DNA of 64,000 nucleotides from Adiantum capillus-veneris. Its lineage: Eukaryota; Streptophyta; Polypodiopsida; Polypodiales; Pteridaceae. The DNA is taken from the NCBI GenBank assembly GCA_014529385.2, contig CM043967.1, positions 86,160,278 through 86,224,277 on the forward strand. Reading direction: 5' to 3'. Within the stretch, counting starts at the first letter, position 1, and each line of letters begins with the position of its first letter. Of this stretch, positions 21,768 to 33,884 are shown piece by piece. The notes beneath the pieces were generated by a model. The model saw nothing but the letters and a program-made list of their open reading frames with translations. It searched no databases and was not told where the DNA came from. The translations under genes and the position numbers were made by a program.

Positions 21768-22869
21768 CTAATTTGGTTGACGTTGTATTATGTTGTCACC
21801 GTTTGCACTTCTTGAGTCTTCACCGTTCTCAAGCTCCATGTACTCATTACCTCTTTCTTTTGTTTGTTTTCTTTTCAAGTAATCTTTGTACATATTTTGT
21901 TCATTGAAAATTACATCCCTACTTCTAAATATTTTACCATCTTCATGATTCCATAGGTGATACCCAAAGTCACCTTCTCCGTAGTCAATGAAAAAACACT
22001 TTTTGGACTTTGCATCTAGCTTTGATCTTAGGCTTCTATCTATGTGCATGAAAGCCTCACGTCCAAACACTTTGAGAAATGAATAATTCACCCGTTTACC
22101 AGTCCATGCCTCCTCTAGAATTCCCCCATTTAATGTCGTTGAGGGTAACTGGTAGTTCAAATACACAGACATACTTACTGCTTCCGCCCAAAGTTGAAAC
22201 AATAAGCTTGCATGTAGCCGCATGCTTCGTGCTCGCTCCATGATTGTTCTGTTCATCTTTTTGGAAATGCCATTTTGTTGAGGTGTCCTTGGGGCTGTTC
22301 TTTGCCTCCAAATGCCATTGCTAGCACAAAAGCTTTCAAAATCTTTGTTGCAATATTTGCCTCCATTGTCAAATCTAAGGCATTTAACCTTGGTACCTAC
22401 TTCATTTTCAATAAAGGCTTTCCACCTTTAAAATATGAAAAACACATCGGATTTATTCTTCAAGACATAAACCCATGTTTTTCTAGTTGCATCGTCAATG
22501 AATGTTACAAGTACAATGAGCCACCAAGGGATGGTGTACTTGCAAGACCCCAAACATCAGAATGAACCAATTCCAGTTTTTTGTTTTTTCTTTCATTTCT
22601 GATTTTAGGAATTTTGTCCTCTTTTGTTTACCATAAACACAATCTTCACAGAACTCTAAGTCCACTTCTTTCAAACCTGGTAGAAGCTTCTTTAATTGAA
22701 GGATTTTCATTCCTTTGGCACTCATATGCCCAAGCCGGTAGTGCCACACCGCATTGTTGACTTTTATAGTTGTTGCACAAGCTGAAGATTGTGAGCTGAC
22801 AGTACACAAGTAAAGTGTACAACCTTTTCTGCTTTGGAAACCATTAAAGATCCCTTTGAGATCTTCCAC
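21768..22869 (-). pseudogene. C2 integrase
   Basis: The zinc-binding domain reads WHYRLGHMSAKGMKILQL and FCEDCVYGKQKRTKF. The core keeps MNRTIMERARSMRLHASLLF and, frameshifted upstream, a D-N-G-G-K block and P-Q-Q-N-G. The C-terminal part includes EEAWTGKRVNYSFLKVFG and KSKKCFFIDYGEGDFGYHLW. The frames are broken in several places. Confidence 0.8.
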
Positions 22870-23990
22870 CGTTTGTTTCCGAATGCAGTGTTGTGACCTT
22901 TATCATCCAATTGTCCTGTAGAGATCAAATTCTTGTGAAGAAGGAACATGCCTAACATCTTTAAGCTTCCATTCATTTCCATTAACAGTTTTGACACAAA
23001 TTGTACCTTTACCGACAATTTCACTACCTTCATCATCTCCCAAGTATACATACTCAAAATAACCTTTGGTGTAATCTTGGAAATGTTGCTTGTGGTGTCG
23101 CATGGAATGACGCCCCAAAATCTACTATCCAAGAATTACACACATTGTCTAATGAGAGAACTAGAGCATCTTGCTCTCTACTTTACCTGCCACATTGGCC
23201 TCTGATGTTGGCTCGTTGTCTTGAGACTCCAACTCCTTCTTCTTCTTGGACCACCAATCCTTCTTGACGTAGCCCTTCTTGCCGTGGTTCCAACATTTAA
23301 AAACTGACTTTGTGCGTGACTTGCTCCACCTTGAGCAATCATGACCCTTTTGGTTTTTGAACCTCTCCTTAGGCATTCCTCTTGTTTCCACTGATAGTGC
23401 AACGCTTGATGATTCACCTGTGCTTCTCCTTTGCATTTCCTTGCTTAGAATAATGTCCACAACATCATCAAACTTAAGAGTATTTGTGCTAGAGATAGAA
23501 TTACTTACAACAATCACAAGGTTGTCCGAACTATTCAGTAGAGATGATAGTATAAGGAGAGCTCACAATTTGTAATCGAAATTGACTTATGTTGGTGTTA
23601 AAATTATTTAGGTGTTTTGCAACTGAACCATTCTCTACCATCTTTAGATTGAACAAGCACTTCATGAGAAATATCTTATTGGATGCCGATGATTTCTCGT
23701 AGAGGCCGTCAAGTGACTTCATCAAGTCCTCCATGGTCTTCATCTCCAAAACGTTGAAGGCCACTGTTGATGCCAAGCTTAACTTGATTGTTCCCAGTGC
23801 CTTTCAATCAAGGACAATCCATGCTTCATCTGCCATTGTTGCAGGCTTATTTGCAGACCGCCTAGTGTCAAATAAAAGTCCTTCTGGTAGAGATAGTCTT
23901 CAATCTGCATTTTTGAGTGTTGATAGTTCTTGCCGTTGAACTTCTCAATCTTAAGCTTCCCTTACTTTGTCATTACTCCCACTCAATTCA
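22870..23990 (-). pseudogene. C2 gag and protease
   Basis: Near the LTR, gag keeps KIEKFNGKN-like and MEDLMKSLDGLYEKSSASNK readings with FLMKCLFNLKMVENGSVAKH. The zinc knuckle is damaged (CWNHGKKGYVKKDW). The protease active site reads NSWIVDFGASFH, D-F-G-A-S in place of D-S-G-A-S. Three or more frames are needed to follow it. Confidence 0.75.
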
Positions 23991-24033
23991 AGGATTTCTT
24001 TCCTTGAGATATTTTAGCTACGAGCAAACCTTG

Positions 24034-24165
24034 CTCTGATACGAATTGTTAGGAAATAGAACGTAGCTAAGTAGATAATTGAGTAGATAATAGAAAGTAG
24101 CTAAGTAGATAATTGAGTAGATTACTTAATGGAGAGAGATAATTTTCACACATGAAAGATTATAG

Positions 24166-24207
<42 letters not shown>

Positions 24208-24650
24208 ACATGATATACGCGGTTCACCCAATGTGGGCTATGTTCACGGGAAAGCAGCCACCTCACATCAACTTCACAATGCACCATAATGCTTCACAAT
24301 CCATTTTTGTGTATAGAAGAGGCTTCCTTTTATAGGCTAAAAGGGTTGCCCTCTCTCATGAGAGGCAGCCGTGTGTAGCCACCCTTGTGTTGACAAGTCC
24401 AAATTGGACCCTCCAATCTATCCATGTGTGGTTGCCCTTGAGAAGACAAGTCCGCCTTTGAAATCCGCCACCGACCATTGAATTCAGCCACCGCCATCGG
24501 TCATTGACTACCAGCTACTACCGGCCAACTGGTCGACTGTTTCTCGACCACTTTTTGACCGCCGTCTAGCCATAATATTCCGGAAAAAAGAAATATTCCG
24601 GCCGTGAATATTTTGGTTTTCGGTGAGTAAGTTTTCTTCACACATGCTAG
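24034..24650 (-). repeat. C2 primer site and 5' LTR
   Basis: Plus-strand gctctgatacga (about 24,034-24,044) is the reverse complement of the primer site. The LTR starts TGTTAGGAAATAGAACG at 24047. Near its start a 41-bp phrase around aagtagataattgagtagat is repeated, then an (AG)n tract lies near 24,168-24,205. The outer end was not located precisely. Confidence 0.55.
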
Positions 24651-25013
24651 CTTCTCCTCATACCAGGTGCCTTACAAATGCGTGTTTTTAATACAAAAAA
24701 TTACAAGGGGTAAGTCATGCTCCATACTTAGCATTTCCCACATGGTTGCCACAAGTTGGGATTACCTTACAAATTGTTGTGGATAGCTCTCTTGTCTAAT
24801 TAATTTTTATCATTGTATGTCATTCTTTGACTTGCTATTGCTTGATGAAGCTTTGTTGCTACCCTTGAAGGTAAGAGGTTCTCTTGATAAGAATTTGGAG
24901 ACCTACAACTATTGCTCCCTTTGACAATTGAAGTAAGAATTTTCTTATTGCTGATATAAAAGAAATATATACAAGAAGATAATGTTGAGTGTTTCTAGAT
25001 TAGGGTCTAAAAC

Positions 25014-25451
25014 TTGGATGACCAAAGGGAAAGAACCCCGCTGGGAAAAAAGTGCATGTTCATGGAAGGTGAGTGCTTGGGAGAAAAAAAGGAAGAGTGC
25101 CTAATGCAAGTGCCAATTTTGGGACACTCTATATGCATACAAGAAATTTTTCGAACAAACCATTCACTGCGAAAGAGGGAGTTGATAGGTGCTTCGGAAA
25201 ACAAATGTAGCACATGTAACATCAAGGACGTCGCAATAGCTTCCATGTTTCCAAGAAGGGTTTTCAATGTAAAAGATTTTCCACTCATACCTTACTATGC
25301 TCAGTGTGTGAGTGTCTTTTGGACTTCCTCCTTCACTTCACCATACGTAAAATACATAGACTTTGACTCTTATGCTCACCTATACCAACATGAGCGACAC
25401 AATGTAATTATGCTCAACTCTTCAAACTTGAGCAATACGTATAATAGCTAA
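25014..25451 (+). CDS. orphan ORF of unknown origin
   Basis: This is an open frame of 145 codons starting MDDQRERTPLGKKCMF. It is Cys-rich (about nine Cys) with no motif I recognise. It lies between C2 and G3 in sequence not explained by either element. Chance openness is quite possible at this length, and nothing shows it is expressed. Confidence 0.2.
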   Translation: MDDQRERTPLGKKCMFMEGECLGEKKEECLMQVPILGHSICIQEIFRTNHSLRKRELIGASENKCSTCNIKDVAIASMFPRRVFNVKDFPLIPYYAQCVSVFWTSSFTSPYVKYIDFDSYAHLYQHERHNVIMLNSSNLSNTYNS

Positions 25452-25640
25452 GACTCTTAGACCACAAATAATATTACTTGAAGCTTTGGGACTAACACCT
25501 CGCTCATTTAGTGGCTTAGCTGCCGGACTCTAAATTTTAAGCCATGTGTTTTTAATGGCGACTTGGACGTACATGTTCAGGCCAGTAAACCCAATTCCAT
25601 AGGTTCTTGAGGGCTTTTTCATTGTGTTGGCCTTTGAATG

Positions 25641-26580
25641 TCACCATTTTCTCCAAAAGAGTGGCATACATTGACTCCTCTTGATTTTTTTCCGTTTGTT
25701 GATACTGATTTGTAGAATAGGTCCTATGATTGTAGTAGGGACTGATGGAGCCTTTGCTTTATCTCCCATGTGAAGCGATTGAAGATGTTTGTGGGTCATT
25801 TGTGATTGAGTTTCCATTAGCAATTTTGGAACCCACCTGTCTTTGGTCCCTGTGTGACCATCATTTGTATTTTCTCCTTTTGCCCATGACTTGATGGACA
25901 CTAGGCTTCGGCACCCAGACTTGACGATTACAGTTGTAAAATCCTTGCTTTTGTAGTAGATGATGAGGTATCCATTTAGAGGTCACAACACCCTCAGTTG
26001 TGACTAGCTATTGGCTCTTATTTTTTTTTGCTTGCCTTTGGGTGAAGTATTGTGTTTCTTGACTAATCTTCATTGTTCCAGGTTGAGCTAAACCTTTTAG
26101 TAATCATATTTGAATGTTACCTTTATCAAATCCTTGTGCTTCAAGTAGCTTGACCAAAATCATCTGTTGCTCCATGTGTCGCTGCTGGGTAGCTTGGTTG
26201 AAGTCTGACTTTGGTACCCACACTTGTCATATTGCTTGTTTCTTTGAAGTTCTTTTCTTCTGCCTTTTTTGGTTTTTCTTTCCCCTCCTTGAGGTTTTTC
26301 TATTTTTTTGATAGCTCGACCTTTACTTTGTAGAACTCCTTTCTTTGGGCAAGTAGGTCCAGTCTTTTACTTTAGGCTTTTGGGCCCAAACATTGTGTTC
26401 CCTTGAAAGTAGCCATGAGCAGTGAATGACTCATTTGATGCTTCCCGCCCTATCACCTTTGGTGGTTGAGGTTGAACTTGTGACTGATATCCAAACTGGG
26501 TCATTGAATTTGATATACTCTTTGGACACTTGGTTGATTCTCTTTGGCTTCTTCTAGAGGCCTTTTTGCACGACAAAAAC
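25641..26580 (-). pseudogene. G3 W-[VI]-P-K tail
   Basis: Minus-strand readings include QVWVPKSDFNQ, SKWIPHHLLQKQGFYNCN followed by RQVWVPKPSV, DRWVPKLLMETQ and, further right, HNVWAQKPKVKDW. The block K/R-W-I-P-x-x-L-L-x-x-Q-G-[YF]-Y lies at the same distance from the next W-V-P-K as in G1. Stops and shifts separate the copies. Confidence 0.6.
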
Positions 26581-26831
26581 TTTGGTTGATAGACTTTTTG
26601 CCTGGGTTTCTATTGCATTGTTGATGGTGTGGCTTTTGATGTTGAGGCTATGGAGGAAGTTCAAAGGCAATGCGTTGAAGGTAAAGTTGACTTGATGATT
26701 GATCTTCTTTGATTGTTACTTTAGCTTTCCCTTTTTCCACGGTGGTTGGTCTTTTCTTCTCTACCTAGATTTGAGATTCCTCTGGGACTATTAGCGTTGT
26801 TGTAACTTGTTGTTGAAGCTTTTCCTTATGG

Positions 26832-27544
26832 TCAAAAGAGGATGCCCATATAGAATTTTGTCAAGTCCAGACTCTCTTGGATGTGATGGGAGTCGATTAT
26901 GTAGAATGTGTCCTTGAACTTTCTAGTACTCAACCTGAGTACGGCTTCTACCGCTCCGAAGCTAGGAATTGGCATTTTGGAACCTCTGTACATTGTTTCT
27001 TCTAACTCAGTGATTGGCAGCTTTCCCATCATTATCCAAGTGCCATAATACTTTAAATGCTTCGTTGTATATGGAGCTATCACAATTGAACATATGATAT
27101 TGAGTCCTATTTCTCCACATATATTGAATTTGATCATTGTAGGTGACAATCGATCTTTTGTCTTGTCCTTGTTCTTCTCTTGAGCCCAAGTTTGTTAAAC
27201 ATTTGATGTAGAACTTGATGACACTACTTCTTTATTTATTTTAGTTATACTTTTTCTCGAGTTAAATTTTTTGAAACAACTGTTGTTGAATCTTCGAGTA
27301 TGTCAATGATGAAATACTCTCGTGGTTGCTTTGCTTTATCCGTTTGTTCTTTTGTACCATGGTTCATGACATTGTTGGTCTCATCTATTCTGATGTCATA
27401 CTCCTCACAGGTAGCTTCTTTCAATACCTTTATAATAAAGCATGCAATTATGTCATAGCCATTCTCCTCACAAAACATTATAGATGTTATTTTGTATGCA
27501 CACATGTAGAGTAGCCAATATCTATTCCCATCCAAAGGGTTCAA
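26832..27544 (-). pseudogene. G3 region between protease and tail, possible second protease remnant
   Basis: Readings such as RKFKDTFYIIDSHHIQES, followed after a shift by LDKILYGHPLL, resemble the C-terminal half of a retropepsin (the I-L-G-x-P landmark). This is the position where G2 has its second protease. No D-S-G-A loop could be found, so the call is weak. The right part (27245-27544) is unrecognised. Confidence 0.3.
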
Positions 27545-27662
27545 ATAACTCTTCCAAAAATTACTACTTCATATAGTAGTTATCTTCTACCACATGCTTT
27601 AAGATACAATCTTTCTTTTTCAGCCTTCCATAGTCAGATGCTCCACATAGGCAAACATGCGC

Positions 27663-28221
27663 TTATTTCATCAACCAAGCATGCGTTTGTCTTCCAAATT
27701 CTATATTTATGTCAAAGTCTTGTACCGGGGTTGGATTTACATCTCTATAACTATGGTCCTTTGTGTTGGCCCTCGTTGTTACACCCTTGTGTCTCAAATA
27801 GAGGTGATCATAGCCCCAATCTTGAACCATTTTGAGTTGACGCATGAATGATCATCCCAAAATAACCTAAAAGTTGTTGCTCCTTTCGAAGTCTACTACA
27901 ACAAAAATGTCCTCGTACTCAATGCCACAAGAAGATAGAATTATTTGTTCAAGCATCCCCAAGGGTCTCTCTACAAATTTGTTTACTATTTGCAACTTCA
28001 CATGTGTTTTCATAAGAGCTCGTTTTTCCCACTTCTCCTATATATATTTTGTAGCAATGGCTAGCCCAGCCCCACTATCAAGTATTTCTATTGTTTTAAC
28101 TCCCTCGTACTCTAGTGGTAAGGTGCACTTCTTCTACTTTGCAATAGTCGCCCACCTTTTTTACAAGCACAGGTTTCACTTTGGGTTTCTCTGGTGGAGT
28201 TTTACCCATGTTTTTATCTAA
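27663..28221 (-). pseudogene. G3 retropepsin and GYDH spacer
   Basis: The active site reads EILDSGAGLAIATKY near 28,055-28,095, the same as LDSGAGVAIATK in G2. LSSCGIEYEDIFVVVDF and SFMRQLKMV follow, matching G2. The next stretch, GYDHLYLRH..T..KDHSYRDVN, matches GYDHIYLRH...KDHSYKDVN in G2. Stops at several positions make it a pseudogene. Confidence 0.75.
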
Positions 28222-28606
28222 AAAGATGTCTCAATGAGAAATTTTCAATCACTTCTTCTCTAGATATTTGCTCACTTCTCCCCATATATGTGCTCTAATT
28301 TTCAACAACTCTGAGAGAGAAAATGTGCATTGTATAGGAGAAGATATCAATTCATTCAAGCTTTTGGTATCCATCATTTTTGGTGTGTTTTTCCACTAAG
28401 ATGGTACCACTCTAACCTTGTATTTTGTTTCATGCTCTCATATAAAGATGGCAAAGTTTGTAGAGTGTGGTTTACTCTCTTCAAATCTTATAGAATCGGC
28501 ACCTCCATATAGAGATTTTATTGGGTAGAACTTGTGATCCATATTTATTTTTGAGATTGGTACTAATTACAACATGAAACTACCATCTTTTTGGTTTCTG
28601 ATCATC

Positions 28607-30420
28607 TCATTGTGGCCATGGTTCTTCCACTTCTGGAATACGTTGTATCTCATGAGACTTGGCCTCCTCTGTGTTTGCCACTACCCTCATATCTAGTGGA
28701 TTTTCATCTCTTGTTATGGTTGGTTCATCCGTTCTATTTTCTTTTAGTGCACTTGCGTTCTCCTTTTTTGGCACATTCACTATTTGTTTGGGAATATTCA
28801 ATTTTTTTGGCTGCAATAGAGCTTGGACTGTCTCTATGAGCCATCTACACATTTCCATTTAATTGGTTTCAATTTTAGGATGCGGATAGGTCAACAATCT
28901 TTTTTCTAATGTTTGGTTGTTTTTTAGCCTCGCCTCATAGGCTTGCAGCATGACATCTAAGTTCTTGTTCACTTTCTCAACCAAGACTGAACCTCCCAAT
29001 GATATTTTGGATGACTTTTCTTTCTCCGTTCGTTTCTTATTTTCCTTTCTTGTTTCAGCTGCTCTTTTATTTGCTACAACTCAATTTCTAAGGCGGTTTT
29101 CTCTCTCAACCTTTTTGCTTTCATTTTATCTCATTTGACTATCCACACAATTCTCAGTGATACGTTCTCGATTTTTGTTTAAAAACGCAATACATATGCA
29201 TTTTTGGCAGCTTCTTGAGCTTGAGCTCGAGTCACCACATGTACAAAAATTGTTGGTTCTATCTTAGATACGCTTGAAGAAGTTATCACTCCTAAATTTT
29301 TCATTGTTGCTTTCCCCTTGTTGCTTTGATGTTTGCACAATCAGGAACGAGGTGTGTAACACTGCATTCTGAACAATATCCAAATATCTCTACATTCTTT
29401 GTCCGATAAGGACACTTTTTTTCACAATGGTTGCCTCCACACTTGTAGCATGGTTCTACTCATTGCATAGCTAGTGATCCAGCCGGCTGGTTGTTCTTGC
29501 CTAGTAAGAAAGGCCTTTGAACCATACTCACGTGTTTTTCATCCATGGAGTGTCGATTCTTTGTGTGTCGTGGCACATACATTGGTTGAGTATAGTTGAC
29601 TACTACTCTACCATCATTTAAAAGAGGTGGTTTTTTCCCTAATATACGTTGCAATCTTGACTGGATGTTACACCATGGGGTGGGATAATCCCCTCCACAA
29701 GTCTCACATCTTCTCAATTGTGGTTGTTGTACATTCGGGTTTTGTTTGTAGCCTTGGTTTATTCTCCTCACGACTTCCTCAATCACTAGATCAATGCTTG
29801 GCATGGTTGGAGTTTAAAAATTTTGTTTTATTTTGGATTCACTCATCGTAGAAGAGGCACTCGTATTTTTATTGTTTGCATCATCTGTCACCTCTCCATA
29901 AGCCTTTCAATTGTCAACTAGATATTGAGCTTCTCTAGTGACTTGTTCAAACATTGTGTATCCTTTCAAATGCAGGTCCCTTTTAGAGTCTCGTCTCTCG
30001 ATCCCTCAATGAAGAGAACTTATAGTCCCTCATTTTGCGATAACTTTCATACTGGACATCTCTCTATGTATTGTTTGAAGCAAAGAAAAACTCCCTTCAC
30101 TTTCCCCTTCTATTTTTGTTTGAAATCGTAGATCTAGGACACCGTGTTATTCTAGATCCCCCTTTTAGAGAACTCCTCTGTAATTCACGCAAGAGTTATT
30201 CTATGTGTGGAAAATCATCTTTGTTCAGTGATTGAAACCATGTCAAGGCCATTCCTTCCAATGTTAGCCCAAATCCCTCATACTGAGTATTAAAATCCAC
30301 CACATGCTCAACTCTCAGAACTTGCATATGGATCCCCTGATCCAATGTACTTTTTCTTGACGCATATGGCCACTTGAGATGGTCTCACTTGTCGTGGTTC
30401 ATTCACCAATCTAACCAATT
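28607..30420 (-). pseudogene. G3 gag
   Basis: Near 30,000-30,260 the capsid domain reads EGFGLTLEGMALTWFQSL and later FTEEFSKRGI, matching AGFGLTLEDDAATWFDSV and FIEEFSQRGI in G2. Knuckles follow leftwards: CETCGGDYPTPWC (His replaced by Tyr), CYKCGGNHCEKKC and CSECSVTHLVPDC. These again have the three-residue C-to-H spacing. A stop separates the first knuckle from the second. Confidence 0.7.
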
Positions 30421-30715
30421 CATGGTCTCTTGCCTTTCACATTAAGATTACTGACTTTTATACCTAGGGATTTTTAAATGGCTAGTGGCTGGCTCACATG
30501 GGCCTCAACAAATGTCATGATAGATTTACAACTTAGGAAATTGACTTGCTACTCTGGAAGTAGGATTTACACAGAGTATCACTACACTAGCTTGAAAAAA
30601 TAACAGAGTACAAATTCATTAAAAATGTGGTTTCCGGCTAGGTGTCCGTCTAAATCGGCGTTCGTCTACTGTATCTGCTAACAGTGCTCACACAAGCATT
30701 GGAGAGGGGATCAAA

Positions 30716-30765
<50 letters not shown>

Positions 30766-31079
30766 TCCGTTTTATGCACTTGTTCTAAAGCTAGGTCAAA
30801 ATTGTAATTTGCAGTCAACACTTTCCTCAACACCCCCTCACCATTGTGAGAGTATTCATAGAAGCATATCAATGTGTTGTACTTCTTCAGATCTGTTTGC
30901 AATGTGCAAAAGAGCATATTGAAAACATGAAGAATCTATACTATGTATAATGTAGCTTAAAATTTTCAAGGAAGGAGAGGGCCTCCACGTGTCACTCAGT
31001 GGTTCAATTTAAAGAAAAACAATACATCTACTGTTAAGTGAAAAAGTGAAGGGCTAAGACTGTAGGAATGAGGACTCCC
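30421..31079. other. spacer with (AG)n and 72-bp repeat
   Basis: There is no gene. It holds an (AG)n tract at about 30,719-30,762 and the second copy of the 72-bp dispersed repeat at 30935-31006 (first copy at 19813). Confidence 0.5.
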
Positions 31080-31650
31080 CTATTCCTCTGCTGCTTGCGA
31101 GGCCCTTGAGCTAGGGGGATCACTTGGGCGCAGCAGCAGGGCAGGGTGCGGGGGACTCCGGGTGGAGGTCATGCAGGCAGCGGTGCTAGACCACGAGTTC
31201 TCTAGAGGTGAGACTCTGAGCTGGGAGGGTTGTTTCTCTTCGTGCCTCCCGTACTGGCACCCTTATTTATTTCTTCTCGTGATATGGTGCCCCTCCCGCC
31301 TCCTCTTAGGAAGGAGAAAGGGCAGCTCCCCGATGGAGGTTTGGTTCTTGGTGGTAGCAGGAACTCTGTTGTGGTATCCTCAGTGGCAGTGGCTTTCGTT
31401 TGGGTTTGGTAATGGAGCTCAAGCCTTTCCCCCGTTTTCATATGTAAGTTCTTCGCTATTCTATGATCAGATGTCTCCCTTAACAACCGATGTACTGATC
31501 TTGTTTTGGTCATCATGTCTAGTTAATTCTTTGTGTAAAAGGTCGTGATGTGGTTGTCGACTGGTTATGCTACTATGATGATGTGGCTCATGTTGAGCAT
31601 GGCTTCCCTTGTAATTCTTTTTATTATGATTAATATCTATAACTCACTAT
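31080..31650. other. GC-rich island of unknown origin
   Basis: The first 340 bp are clearly richer in G and C than the surroundings (for example gggcgcagcagcagggcagg). A frame of 128 codons at 31162-31548 on the plus strand is Leu/Trp/Ser-rich and not recognisable. It could be a piece of a host gene or a CpG-rich repeat. Confidence 0.3.
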
Positions 31651-31659
31651 TGTGAGTAT

Positions 31660-32120
31660 TGAAAAAAAGAAGTTAGGAATGAAAAGCCTTTTGATAATGA
31701 GAAAAAAGATGTACTTTCTTTCTTTTGCCAAAAGACTTTTCACTCTACATAGGGTGAATGTATCATGTTAAACGTGCCTAATAGAAAAAAAAGGTAAATT
31801 TGAGGGGTATTTTACTCTCAATGCAAATTTGACTTTTGAATTTGAGGGGAATTTTACTCCTTAATGCAAATTTGACGTTTGAATTTAAAGATATATTTGG
31901 ATTTTTTTCAAGGAAATTTTTTCAAGACTAATATTGAGATTATTTTAAATTTGTGCAATTTTGTATTCTAAAATTTTGAAAAATAACTCTAAAGAGGCAC
32001 TCATATCTTAAAGTCCTTGAAAAATTGACACCTCCACATGTTGCAAGCAAATGTGCTAACCCCCTCCCCCACTGAGTTTTTGATTAATGAGAAAGCATGT
32101 GATGCGTGTGTGTACGCACG

Positions 32121-32197
<77 letters not shown>

Positions 32198-32316
32198 GGG
32201 GGGGGGGGGGGGGGGGGAGCACGAAGGTTATGTTTCTATGAATAGAGGGGGGCTCATTTGCTTATCACAAAGTTAAGCCAACCACATGCCATCTCCAAAT
32301 GTAGTTCAAGTTTATC

Positions 32317-32348
<32 letters not shown>

Positions 32349-32480
32349 CAGAGAGAGAGAGAGAGGTTTGTGTAAATCCCATTGTTAGATTTGACAAAGA
32401 GTGCATTTCTTGAGTGAATCATCTCTTAAGTTCATGGCTAGGCCGTTGCCAACGCACGAGCATGCATGTGTGTGTGTGTG
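31660..32480. repeat. long dispersed repeat, copy A
   Basis: It is colinear with 34195-34965 (copy B). Shared landmarks in order are aaaagccttttga, actctacatagggt, agaaaaaaggtaaatttga, ttttttcaagac, aaattgacacctc, ccactga, an (AG)n tract, ccacatgcca, a second (AG)n tract and ttttgaca. Divergence is moderate, with AG tracts of different lengths. No ORF is shared. Confidence 0.8.
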
Positions 32481-32486
32481 TGCGTG

Positions 32487-32528
<42 letters not shown>

Positions 32529-32622
32529 AGAGGGAATTGCTCAATGAGAAGAAGAGAGTAGAGATGTTGTGTGTGTTGAAAGAGAGAGTCAATCAACGAG
32601 AAAAAGAGAGCAAAGAGAAGTT

Positions 32623-32698
<76 letters not shown>

Positions 32699-32786
32699 CA
32701 TTGCTCAATGAGAAGAAGAGAGTAGAGGGAGGTTGTGTGTGTTGAAAGAGAGAGTCAATCAACGAGAAGAAGAGACCAAAGAGAGG

Positions 32787-32860
<74 letters not shown>

Positions 32861-32870
32861 TAGATTGAAT
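32468..32870. repeat. tandem ~160-bp units with (TG)n(AG)n
   Basis: Two full units and one partial unit each hold a TG tract, an AG tract, then ttgctcaatgagaagaagag, ttgtgtgtgttgaaagagag and gtcaatcaacgag. The TG and AG tracts restart each unit. Shorter relatives with attgatcaa.gaaaagaa occur near 33,425 and 33,490. Confidence 0.8.
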
Positions 32871-33013
32871 TATCGTCCACGGAGGTCATATATGACCAAT
32901 GGGACCAAAAAGGAGCACTACAACAATTTCTTCTTGGAGCGGGGTGTGATACATATCAGTTAAGGACTGAGGGTCCATCAAGAGGGTAAAGTAAATAAAA
33001 GAGAGAACAAAAC

Positions 33014-33386
33014 CTAAGGGGGTTCAACTGAGGGGATAGCCGGCTTAGGATTTCGAAATTCCTGGATGATCGCTTTGCCATTTCGGTAGACTGCCCATTT
33101 GCCTTGTTTACGTGCCTCATGCATCTTCTTGAGCTCACTTGCTTTACTCTTGAGTTGATTCGTGGTCAATTCTTCAGCAATCCAAAGCTTTTTTCCCTTG
33201 AGAAGTCGAGATTGGCATAACAGCTTCATACGCTCATCTTTGTCCTTAAAGGTGAGTATGCAATGTTCGGGTGGCACATGCCTATGTGTGTCGTTGATCC
33301 ATGAAATAGTTTCGGGCTTGATGTAGATAGGTTGAAGAATGTCATTTAGCTTGGAGATTGCCTCCTCGAGGGTGTCCTCGAGGGTG

Positions 33387-33390
<4 letters not shown>
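33014..33390 (-). pseudogene. LINE ORF1-like C-terminal fragment
   Basis: The frame is open from the AG tract near 33,390 to 33014, about 125 codons. It includes EHCILTFKDKDERMKLL, GKKLWIAEELTTNQLKSK and EARKQGKWAVYRNGKAII. This order (a 'strand plus loop', then 'I.EELT..Q', then 'EAR.QGK.AV.RNG') resembles the C-terminal domain of LINE-type ORF1 RNA-binding proteins, from memory of the family. No endonuclease or RT lies nearby. The 5' end has a small in-frame duplication (DTLEDTLE). Confidence 0.4.
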
Positions 33391-33428
<38 letters not shown>

Positions 33429-33689
33429 TGATCAATGAAAAGAAGATAAGAGAGAGAGAAAGAGGGGGAGAGAGATTAGATCACAGAGAGGCATTGATCA
33501 ACGAAAAGAAATAGGGGAGAGAGAGAGAGATCACATAGACATTGATTTTTAACAATTACTCATGTCAAAGTATCCTCAATTTTTAGTAAAAGATTATATA
33601 TGGGTTTTTCCTTGCGATGAGAGTGTGAGTCGACTATACATACACATAAACAGATAATTAAATAAATATAAATATAAATAAATAAATAA

Positions 33690-33723
<34 letters not shown>

Positions 33724-33841
33724 GAGGAAGAATAAGAAGGTTAGTTCTACCTCTGATAAATCTGAGGCTATACATATGTTCCTTAGAAGGGAATTTGGAT
33801 AACCAATCTCCTACATGTAGGCAATAAAAAGGAATTTTTAA

Positions 33842-33884
<43 letters not shown>

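Larger units (their letters stand above)
20161..24650 (-). mobile_element. decayed Ty1/copia element C2
   Basis: Reading leftwards: LTR from 24047, primer site, gag, protease, integrase, RT, RNase H. All genes are broken. The primer site reads TCGTATCAGAGC on the minus strand, one base off the standard initiator-Met site TGGTATCAGAGC. The 3' LTR expected left of 20,160 is not recognisable. Confidence 0.8.
25600..30420 (-). mobile_element. decayed gypsy element G3, related to G1 and G2
   Basis: On the minus strand I see a gag capsid fragment, zinc knuckles, a retropepsin, a GYDH-type spacer and a W-[VI]-P-K tail. The gag, protease and spacer phrases match those of G2 closely. No RT, RNase H or integrase is visible. 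The LTRs were not found. The arrangement is like G1: polymerase genes absent, tail retained. Confidence 0.7.
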
